14,029 bases of DNA from Gammaproteobacteria bacterium (lineage in GTDB: Bacteria > Pseudomonadota > Gammaproteobacteria > Xanthomonadales > Xanthomonadaceae): positions 1 through 14,029 of the forward strand of contig JAAZHF010000035.1 in NCBI GenBank assembly GCA_012510865.1, read 5' to 3'. Numbering within the stretch: position 1 is the stretch's first letter; every line of letters starts with the position of its first letter. The notes under the pieces were generated by a model. That model did not search any database, had not been told where the DNA came from, and saw only the letters and a program-made list of their open reading frames with translations. The translations under genes and the position numbers were made by a program. Shown here in pieces: positions 1 to 5,684 of the stretch.

Positions 1-802
1 CCTCGGCCGCGGGCAGGACCTCCACCCCGCGCTGCAGCAGCCTTTTCGCCGACGCCAGCCCCAGGGGGGGCCGCACGTCGGTGCCGCGGGCCGGTGCGGT
101 CGCGCTGGGCGGCGGGTCGTCGACCACGTCCTCGCGGGTCAGTGACAGCCATGCCAGCACCGCGCAGGCCAGGCCGAGCACGGCCACCGCGGCCGGGCCC
201 AGGCGGGACGCGGCGGGCGCCGGCGGTTCCACGGGCGGCGGCACCGGTTCGGGCCCCGCCGCCATCGGCGCGGGCGCCGCGGGCCTGGGGGCCACGGGGG
301 ACGGCACGACGAACAGCGCGGGCCGGCGCTCCTCCGCGGCCGGCGGGGCCACGGGCTCGGGCGGCAGGGTGGCGTCGTACTCCGCGCGCGCCGGCGCGGT
401 GCGCAGCTGGTTCCAGGCCTGGTTGACCCGGGTGGCCATCGCCGATTCCCACTGCGCGTCGGGCCCGCTGCGGTCGGGATGCAGCCAGCGCAGCAGCAGG
501 CGGTGGTGGTCGCGCAGCAGCGCCTGGTCGGCGTCGCGCGGGGCGCCCAGCGTGCGGTAGGCGTCGCTGTCGGGCGCGAGCAGCACCTGCTGCACGTAGA
601 AGCGCGCGGCGTCCACCAGCTCGAGGTCGTGGTAGCCGGTGCGCTCGGAGGCGTCGCGCGCCGCGCCCGCGGTGCCCGACGCGATCGCGAGCAGCTCGGT
701 CAGGCCAGAGGGCAGCGGCCGGGCGCGCAGGGGGCCGCGCATCGCGGGCATGCGCAGCAGGCCCAGCGCGAGTTCAAGCGCCTCGCCGCCCCTGCCCGTC
801 AT
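1..802 (-). CDS. Membrane-anchored J-domain (DnaJ-like) protein, 3' end cut by window edge
   Basis: This reading frame is open from an ATG at 802-800 to the window edge (267 residues visible, C-terminus missing). Residues about 78-143 look like a J domain: a helix rich in Arg/His/Leu leads into the diagnostic HPD tripeptide at residues 108-110, then a helix (MATRVNQAWNQLR) and a closing ARAEYD. A Pro/Ala-rich linker (about 145-202) and one hydrophobic segment (about 203-221, ending AWLSL) follow, so the J domain probably faces the cytoplasm and the rest lies in the periplasm. J domains stimulate Hsp70 (DnaK) ATPase; the client here is unknown. It is the last visible gene of the exopolysaccharide operon, 27 nt after the tyrosine kinase stop. 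The start is uncertain: an in-frame GTG at 823-821 has a better-placed AGGGA upstream. The kinase stop TAG lies in this same frame. The J-domain call is fairly firm; the function is inference. Confidence 0.8.
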   Translation of the reverse strand, partial: MTGRGGEALELALGLLRMPAMRGPLRARPLPSGLTELLAIASGTAGAARDASERTGYHDLELVDAARFYVQQVLLAPDSDAYRTLGAPRDADQALLRDHHRLLLRWLHPDRSGPDAQWESAMATRVNQAWNQLRTAPARAEYDATLPPEPVAPPAAEERRPALFVVPSPVAPRPAAPAPMAAGPEPVPPPVEPPAPAASRLGPAAVAVLGLACAVLAWLSLTREDVVDDPPPSATAPARGTDVRPPLGLASAKRLLQRGVEVLPAAE

Positions 803-829
803 CCCCTGGTCGCCCCCCGGCACACCCCG

Positions 830-3103
830 CTACTTCCCTGCCAGCCTTGGCTGGGTGCCGTACGAATAGTAGGACGCGTAGTCGTAGCCGTAGCCGGCGA
901 CCTTGGCGTCGTAATGCGTGAGGATCCCGCCGACCACGCGCGCGCGCGCGGCGGCCAGCCGCTTGAGCGCGGCCTGCGCGGTCTTGATGCGGGTCTCGCC
1001 GGCCTGCACCACCAGCAGCGTGCCGCCGGCGATGTTGGACAGGATCGGGGCATCGGCGATGCCCAGCACCGGCGGGCCGTCGATGATCACCTGGTCGTAC
1101 TTCTCGGCGGCCACGGTCAGCATCGACAGCAGCCGGCTGCCCGACAGCAGCTCGGCCGGGTTGGGCGGCAGCGGGCCGGCCAGCACCACCTTCAGGCGCT
1201 CGTCGTCGGTGTCCATGATCACCTGGTTGGCGCTGGCCGCGCCGGCCAGCAGGCTGGACAGGCCGGTGTCCGAGCGCGCGCCCAGGGTGCGGTGCAGCGA
1301 CGGATTGCGCAGGTCGCCCTCGATCAGCAGCACGCGCTTGCCCAGCTGCGCGAAGTTGCGCGCCAGCGTGAGCGCGGTGGTGGACTTGCCCTCGGACGCG
1401 CTCGGGCTGGTCACCAGCAGCACCTTCGGCACGCCGTGGTCGGTGGAGAACTGCAGCGCGGTGCGCACCGAGCGGTAGGCTTCGGCGAAGGCCGAACGCG
1501 GGTCGGCCATCGCCGAGGCCACGGTCTGCTTCTTCAGCATCGGGATGATGCCCAGCACCGCCAGGCGCAGGTGCTGCTCGATGTCCTCCGGCGCCTTCAG
1601 CGTGTCGTCGAGGAACTCGAGCACGAAGGCGACCAGGACGCCGAGCATCAGGCCCAGCATCACGCCCAAGGCCAGGTTCAACGGCAGGTTCGGCTTGTAG
1701 CGACCGGTGGGGACGATGGCGCGGTCGACGATGGAGATGTTGTTGTTGCCCACGCCGCCGGCGACGCCGATCTCCTTGTAGCGCTGCAGCAGCCCGTCGT
1801 AGAGCTGGCGGTTGGTGTCCACTTCGCGGCGCAGGATGTTGTAATCGATGGCACGGTTGTCGACGTCGAGGGTCTTGTCCCGGAGCGCCGCGAGCTGGGC
1901 GACCAGCATGTTCTCGCGGGCCTGTGCGGCGTCATACTCGGCCTTGATGCCGGCGCGGATGGCCTTGCGCTCCTGCGAGATCTGGCGGTCGACCTCGTCG
2001 ATCTGCCCCTTGAGCGCGAGCATGCTCGGGTACTCGGGCTTGTAGGTCTTCAGCTGTTGCTGGTACTGCGCGTTGAGCGTGGCCCGCTGCTGCTGCAGGG
2101 TGTTTAGGATGGAGTTCCCGATCGCGTCGGCAGGCAGCGCCCCGCCGCCGGAGACCTGGTTCCACATGGCCTGCGCGCGGATGCGCTCGTCCTGCGCGGA
2201 GGCCAGCGCGGCATTGAGCGCACCGAGGTTCTGGCCTTCCAGCGAGACGCCCGCCTCGCCGGTGACCACGATGTTCTCCTTGGTGGCGAAGGCGACCAGG
2301 GCGCGCTCGGATTCCTCCAGGCGTCCCTTGGCCAGGGCGAGCTGCTCTTCAAGGTACTTGCCGGCGAACGAGGATGCGTCGAACTTGCGCTCGATCGCAG
2401 ACGCGATGAAGCCGTCGGCCACGGCATTGACCACGCGGGCGGAGAACGCCGGCAGCGTGGAGTCGTAGTGGATGCGCACCAGGCGCGAATTGCGCACGGG
2501 CTCGACCACCAGGTTGTCGCGCACCAGGCGCGCGGCGCTGCGCAGGACCGCTTCCTCCTCGGCGGCCGGATCCCCTTCGCCGGCCTGCGCCTCGCCCGCA
2601 TCGGCGGCCAGGGCGGCGCGTGCGCGCTGCAACCAGGTGGCGGACGCAAGGCGCTCGAGCATGCCTTCGTCGATGCCGAGTTCATTGGCGACGCGCTCGG
2701 CCAGGGTGCGGCTCTTGAGCAGCTCGTACTGGGTCTGCAGGAAGTCCGGTGCGGCGCCTTCTGCGGTGCCCACGCCCTCGATCTGCATCACCTGCAGCGA
2801 CTCGCGGTCGATCTGCAGGGTGGCGGTGGCGCGATAGACGGGGGGCATCATCAGCGTGGCCACCAGCGCCAGCGCGACCACGGTGCCGAGCACACCCAGC
2901 ACCAGCCACCGGCGCTTGACCAGGATGCGCCAATAGGCGAGCAGGTCGATCTCGTCTTCGTCAACGCGCTTCTCGTTGAACAGGTCCAGCGCCAGCGCCG
3001 TGCCCTGCCCGGCCGGCTGCAGCTGGCTTCCGCGGTGCGCGGGCAAGCGGTCTCCGTTGGGGTCGTCGCCGGCCGGCCCAATGGGCAGTTTGTCGTCGTG
3101 CAT
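830..3103 (-). CDS. Wzc/GumC-like polysaccharide co-polymerase with BY-kinase domain (tyrosine autokinase)
   Basis: The 757-residue protein is an inner-membrane chain-length regulator fused to a bacterial tyrosine kinase, the Wzc/ExoP/Etk architecture. A cytoplasmic N-terminus precedes TM1 (about 66-86) and the Wzz motif (YRATATLQI, 90-98). The long periplasmic coiled-coil region (about 230-445) ends before the PxxP-type segment PNLPLNLALG (471-480) and TM2 (about 474-496). The kinase carries a Walker A loop (SASEGKST, 568-575), Walker A' (VLLIEGDLR, 591-599), Walker B (VIIDGPP, 672-678) and a C-terminal tyrosine cluster (Tyr 731, 738, 740, 742, 745, 746, 748) for autophosphorylation. Walker A' has Glu where the usual DxD begins with Asp. 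X. campestris GumC lacks the kinase, so this is closer to Wzc. AAGGA at 3120-3116 supports the ATG at 3103. It sits 30 nt after the export lipoprotein gene, whose product should form the outer-membrane half of the export channel. Confidence 0.95.
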   Translation of the reverse strand: MHDDKLPIGPAGDDPNGDRLPAHRGSQLQPAGQGTALALDLFNEKRVDEDEIDLLAYWRILVKRRWLVLGVLGTVVALALVATLMMPPVYRATATLQIDRESLQVMQIEGVGTAEGAAPDFLQTQYELLKSRTLAERVANELGIDEGMLERLASATWLQRARAALAADAGEAQAGEGDPAAEEEAVLRSAARLVRDNLVVEPVRNSRLVRIHYDSTLPAFSARVVNAVADGFIASAIERKFDASSFAGKYLEEQLALAKGRLEESERALVAFATKENIVVTGEAGVSLEGQNLGALNAALASAQDERIRAQAMWNQVSGGGALPADAIGNSILNTLQQQRATLNAQYQQQLKTYKPEYPSMLALKGQIDEVDRQISQERKAIRAGIKAEYDAAQARENMLVAQLAALRDKTLDVDNRAIDYNILRREVDTNRQLYDGLLQRYKEIGVAGGVGNNNISIVDRAIVPTGRYKPNLPLNLALGVMLGLMLGVLVAFVLEFLDDTLKAPEDIEQHLRLAVLGIIPMLKKQTVASAMADPRSAFAEAYRSVRTALQFSTDHGVPKVLLVTSPSASEGKSTTALTLARNFAQLGKRVLLIEGDLRNPSLHRTLGARSDTGLSSLLAGAASANQVIMDTDDERLKVVLAGPLPPNPAELLSGSRLLSMLTVAAEKYDQVIIDGPPVLGIADAPILSNIAGGTLLVVQAGETRIKTAQAALKRLAAARARVVGGILTHYDAKVAGYGYDYASYYSYGTQPRLAGK

Positions 3104-3133
3104 TGCTCGCTTCGATCCTTGAGGTGAGCGCGA

Positions 3134-3829
3134 TTACAGCGCGAGGAACATGGCAAAGGCGGTCAGGCGGTTCAGGAACTCCCGCACCACCGTCTTACTG
3201 CCCGAACGTTCGACCACGATGATGTCGTCGCCATAGATGAGCGGGTCGTGCATCTCGCCGCTGCGGACCATGCTCATGTCGAAGGCGGCCGCCTGGCGCT
3301 GGCCATTGACCTGGCGGAACAGCACCACGCCGCGCTGGTCGGCCAGCTCATCCATGCCCTGCGCCATGGCGATGGCCTGCAACAGCGTAGTGCGGCCGGT
3401 GAGCGGGTAGATGCCGGGCTTGGCGACGGCACCTTCGACGGTCACGCGCTGGCTGGTGAATTCTTCGACAAAGACGCTGACCTGCGGATTCTGCAGGTAG
3501 CCGTCGGCATAGCGCGCTGCAAGCTCCTGCTCCAGCTCCGGGATGGTCTTGCCTCCGGCCATGATGCCGCCGATCAGCGGCAGGGTGATCTGGCCGTTGG
3601 AGTTCACGCGCGCCTGGCGCTCGAGCTCCTGAACTCCGAACACGCTGATCTTGAGCAGGTCCGACGCGCCGATGCGATAGTCGGTACCGCCTTCGTAGGC
3701 GCCCGAGGCCGTGGTGGTGTCGGGCGCCGGCAGCTCGGCGCCCATGGCCGCGCGCTTGCCGGCGGACGCGCACGCCGCCAACAGCAAGGCGAATGCTGCC
3801 GCGATCAGGAATCGGCCAACTTGTTTCAT
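3134..3829 (-). CDS. GumB/Wza-like polysaccharide export outer-membrane lipoprotein (short OPX protein)
   Basis: This 231-residue protein begins with a lipoprotein signal (hydrophobic residues 7-19, lipobox LAAC with Cys20). Ala at position +2 predicts outer-membrane sorting. The mature part has a polysaccharide export (PES) domain from about residue 50 (DYRIGASDLLKISVFG) to 125, then a single SLBB-like domain (about 127-205, RVTVEGAVAKPGIYPL). The length matches GumB of the xanthan system (about 230 residues) and is much shorter than E. coli Wza (about 380), whose extra SLBB domain and C-terminal membrane helix are absent, apart from a short hydrophobic end (TAFAMFLAL). It should dock onto the Wzc-like protein encoded 30 nt downstream to let polymer leave the cell. 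GAGG about 7 nt before the ATG supports the start. It lies 29 nt after the phosphatase gene, so the three are probably one transcript. Confidence 0.93.
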   Translation of the reverse strand: MKQVGRFLIAAAFALLLAACASAGKRAAMGAELPAPDTTTASGAYEGGTDYRIGASDLLKISVFGVQELERQARVNSNGQITLPLIGGIMAGGKTIPELEQELAARYADGYLQNPQVSVFVEEFTSQRVTVEGAVAKPGIYPLTGRTTLLQAIAMAQGMDELADQRGVVLFRQVNGQRQAAAFDMSMVRSGEMHDPLIYGDDIIVVERSGSKTVVREFLNRLTAFAMFLAL

Positions 3830-3858
3830 GGGGGAACCTCGGTGGAGCGAAAGAATCT

Positions 3859-4653
3859 TCAGGCGGGGCGCAAGAATCGGGCCAGCAGCCCGCGGCGGCG
3901 TGCCTTCGGCTCGGGCACCTCCAGGGGGGGCAGTGTATCCGGTGCGGCGTCGGCCACGATGCCTGCAGGTCGCGTATTCACCATGTGATCGGCCTCGGTG
4001 GCGCCGACGAGGGCCGCGGCGGCGTCGCGTCCTTCGGCCAGGAGCGGCGGCCGGCGCGTCGGATGGTGCGCGTCGGTGGCGAGGATGTGGCAGTAGCCCT
4101 CGCCCACGAATTTCTCGCCCCAGTACTTCGCGCGGCGCCCGTGGCGGCCGGTCAGCGCGCCGGCGGTGACCTGGATCCAGCAGCCGCGGCGCGCAAGCGT
4201 GACGAAGGTCTCGTAATGCTGCTCGACCCAGGTCAGGCGCGCGGGATGCGTGATCACCGGCACGAACCCGGCGGCCATCAGGTTGAACAGCGTCTCCTCC
4301 AGCCGCGGCGGCGCGACGTGGTGCGGCGGTTCGAACAGCAGGTAGCGCGAACCGGCGATGGTCGGCACGCGCCCGTCGCGGATGCCCGCGGCGAGGTCGT
4401 GGTCCATGTGCACGTCGGCGCCCTCGACCAGCCGGAGGGCGATGCCCTCGCGATCGAGTTCGGCCTGCAGCGCGGCGATCGCGGCGCGGATGCCCGGGCC
4501 GGTGTTCTCGTACAGGCCGGGGTAGATGTGCGGGGTGCAGGCGGCCAGGGTGATGCCGTCGGCCACCGCCATGCGGGCCATCTCCAGCGACATCGCCAGG
4601 TCGGTGGCGCCGTCGTCGATGGCGGGCAGCAGGTGGCAGTGGAGGTCGTACAT
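3859..4653 (-). CDS. CpsB/YwqE-type PHP-family protein-tyrosine phosphatase
   Basis: The 264-residue protein starts directly with the metal-binding DLHCH motif (Asp3, His5, His7). Other PHP ligands follow: His42 (CTPHIYPG), Glu77-Asp80 (VEGADVH), Glu108 (LLFEPPHH), His136 (ITHPAR) and Asp194/His196 (ATDAHHP). This set and the length match the metal-dependent CpsB/YwqE phosphatases, which remove phosphate from the tyrosine tail of BY-kinases and so reset capsule export. A basic C-terminal tail (KARRRGLLARFLRPA) may bind membrane lipids. It is first in the operon with the export lipoprotein and kinase, which fits that role. Most proteobacterial Wzc systems use the unrelated Wzb (low-molecular-weight PTP). 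A general PHP hydrolase is the alternative, made unlikely by the neighbours. The start ATG has only a weak GGGCGA ribosome site, and a REP-like palindrome lies 15 nt upstream of it. Confidence 0.92.
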   Translation of the reverse strand: MYDLHCHLLPAIDDGATDLAMSLEMARMAVADGITLAACTPHIYPGLYENTGPGIRAAIAALQAELDREGIALRLVEGADVHMDHDLAAGIRDGRVPTIAGSRYLLFEPPHHVAPPRLEETLFNLMAAGFVPVITHPARLTWVEQHYETFVTLARRGCWIQVTAGALTGRHGRRAKYWGEKFVGEGYCHILATDAHHPTRRPPLLAEGRDAAAALVGATEADHMVNTRPAGIVADAAPDTLPPLEVPEPKARRRGLLARFLRPA

Positions 4654-4660
4654 TCGCCCG

Positions 4661-4848
4661 GTGCAGGAGCGGCTACAGCCGCGATTCCATGTGGGAGCGG
4701 CTACAGCCGCGATCCTGTGGGAGCGGCTACAGCCGCGATCCGTGTAGGAGCGGCTATAGCCGCGATCCGGGCAGCCTGATCGCGGCTATAGCCGCTCCCA
4801 CAGGATCAGCGATCCGGGTCGCCTGATCGCGGCTATAGCCGCTCCTAC
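4661..4848. repeat. Cluster of six REP-like palindromic units
   Basis: Six near-identical 24-25 nt units fill the gap between tRNA-Cys and the phosphatase gene. Four face one way (4661-4685, 4691-4714, 4717-4740, 4744-4767) and two are inverted (4778-4801, 4825-4848). Each has the core GCGGCTAYAGCCGC. The TATA version is a perfect 14-bp palindrome and occurs in the last three units; the first three have TACA. Flanks are GTGGGA or GTAGGA on one side and GATC on the other. The segments 4711-4740 and 4778-4807 are inverted copies matching at 29 of 30 positions, so a large cruciform or RNA hairpin is possible. The 14-nt stretches before the two inverted units (GATCCGGG..GCCT) also match, so that pair looks like a tandem duplication. 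Such elements resemble the REP/BIME sequences of Pseudomonas and Xanthomonadaceae that RAYT transposases mobilise. No RAYT gene is present here. Confidence 0.9.
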
Positions 4849-4851
4849 AAA

Positions 4852-4925
4852 TGGAGGCCTGAGTCGGAATCGAACCGGCGTACGCGGATTTGCAGTCCGC
4901 TGCATGACCACTCTGCCATCAGGCC
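4852..4925 (-). tRNA. tRNA-Cys (anticodon GCA)
   Basis: On the minus strand the gene begins GGCCTGATGGCAGAGTGG and ends with TCAGGCC, discriminator T and an encoded CCA (74 nt in all). The 7-bp acceptor stem GGCCTGA/TCAGGCC is perfect. The anticodon stem-loop reads GGACTGCAAATCC, giving GCA, which decodes UGC/UGU. The T loop GGTTCGATTCC is intact. The U discriminator base is the known identity element for bacterial tRNA-Cys. It lies 47 nt after tRNA-Gly and probably shares its transcript. The first downstream REP-like unit starts only 3 nt after the CCA. Confidence 0.97.
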
Positions 4926-4938
4926 GATGGACCGATAC

Positions 4939-4966
4939 GACAAGACCCCGTTTCCGGGGCCTTGTC
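4939..4966 (-). other. Inter-tRNA stem-loop with GAAA tetraloop
   Basis: In the spacer between the two tRNAs, the arms 4939-4950 and 4955-4966 pair over 12 bp. As minus-strand RNA the stem is GACAAGGCCCCG closing a GAAA loop and returning CGGGGUCUUGUC, with one G-U wobble. GNRA loops are very stable. The sequence after the stem is not U-rich, so a classical intrinsic terminator is unlikely. A processing signal or spacer structure for the dicistronic tRNA transcript is my inference. Confidence 0.6.
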
Positions 4967-4972
4967 AAATAC

Positions 4973-5048
<76 letters not shown>

Positions 5049-5052
5049 GTTG

Positions 5053-5088
5053 AGCCCGCCATTTTACGGTTAAGCCGGAGCCTGTCAA
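5053..5088 (-). promoter_or_regulatory. Sigma70-type promoter of the tRNA-Gly/tRNA-Cys unit
   Basis: The minus strand has a perfect -35 hexamer TTGACA (5088-5083), a 16-nt spacer and a -10 hexamer TAAAAT (5066-5061, five of six to consensus). The predicted start of transcription is near 5054-5053, about 5 nt before the mature tRNA-Gly end. The stretch between -10 and the start (GGCGGGC) is very GC-rich, as in promoters under stringent control by ppGpp/DksA. The TGA inside TTGACA is the stop codon of pgsA, so coding and promoter signals share bases. Confidence 0.75.
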
Positions 5089-5684
5089 CTGCGGCGTTCG
5101 CCCTCGCGCAGCGCCGGCCAGGCGGCGCGGAGGTAGAGGAAGGCGGACCACAGGGGCAGCAGCGCTGCCACGGCCAGCAGCCAGTCGCCGATGTGGAACA
5201 GCGGGCCGCCCAGCCAGGGCTCGGGCCGCGGCGGATCCTTGTCGGGGGTGACCGCATACAGCAGGCACAGCAGGGCGACCATCTGCGCCACGGTCTTGAC
5301 CTTGCCGATGGCGGCGACCTTCACGGTGGCGCGCTGGCCGAGCTCGGCCATCCACTCGCGCAGCGCCGAGACCGCGATCTCGCGGCCCACGATCACCGCC
5401 GCCCAGAACGCCATCCACGGCGTGGGATGGCCCTGCACGATCAGGAACAGCGCGGTGGCGACCATCAGCTTGTCGGCCACGGGGTCGAGGAAGGCGCCGA
5501 AGGCCGAGCTCATGCCGTAGCGGCGGGCGATCCAGCCGTCCAGCCAGTCGGTCAGCGCGGCCAGCCCGAACACGGCCGCGGAGGCGAAATTGCTCCACTG
5601 CCAGGGCAGGTAGAAGGTGAGCACCAGCACCGGGATGAGGACGATGCGAAGCAGGGTGAGCCAGGTGGGGAGGGTCAGGGTCAT
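5085..5684 (-). CDS. pgsA: CDP-diacylglycerol--glycerol-3-phosphate 3-phosphatidyltransferase (phosphatidylglycerophosphate synthase)
   Basis: This 199-residue inner-membrane enzyme makes phosphatidylglycerophosphate from CDP-diacylglycerol and glycerol-3-phosphate, the committed step to phosphatidylglycerol and cardiolipin. The CDP-alcohol phosphotransferase signature D-G-x2-A-R-x8-G-x3-D-x3-D is complete: Asp49, Gly50, Ala53, Arg54, Gly63, Asp67, Asp71. The start LPTWLTLLRIVLIPVL is typical of PgsA, and several hydrophobic segments follow (about 16-30, 34-46, 75-85, 88-100, 165-185). The ATG overlaps the uvrC stop codon by 4 nt (ATGA), suggesting translational coupling. The uvrC-pgsA order is common in gammaproteobacteria. 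Its own stop lies in the -35 box of the tRNA promoter. Confidence 0.97.
   Translation of the reverse strand: MTLTLPTWLTLLRIVLIPVLVLTFYLPWQWSNFASAAVFGLAALTDWLDGWIARRYGMSSAFGAFLDPVADKLMVATALFLIVQGHPTPWMAFWAAVIVGREIAVSALREWMAELGQRATVKVAAIGKVKTVAQMVALLCLLYAVTPDKDPPRPEPWLGGPLFHIGDWLLAVAALLPLWSAFLYLRAAWPALREGERRS

Noticed and set aside
479..2107. Long plus-strand open frame (542 codons) opposite the kinase gene
   Set aside because: Its product is a low-complexity His/Gln/Arg/Ala/Val mix with no domain, as expected antisense to GC-rich genes; the minus-strand frame has clear kinase motifs.
4661..4848. CRISPR array
   Set aside because: The repeats occur in both orientations, have 2-23 nt irregular spacers of related sequence, and no cas genes are near.
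4939..4966. Intrinsic terminator between the tRNAs
   Set aside because: There is no U-rich tract after the stem in the transcribed strand.
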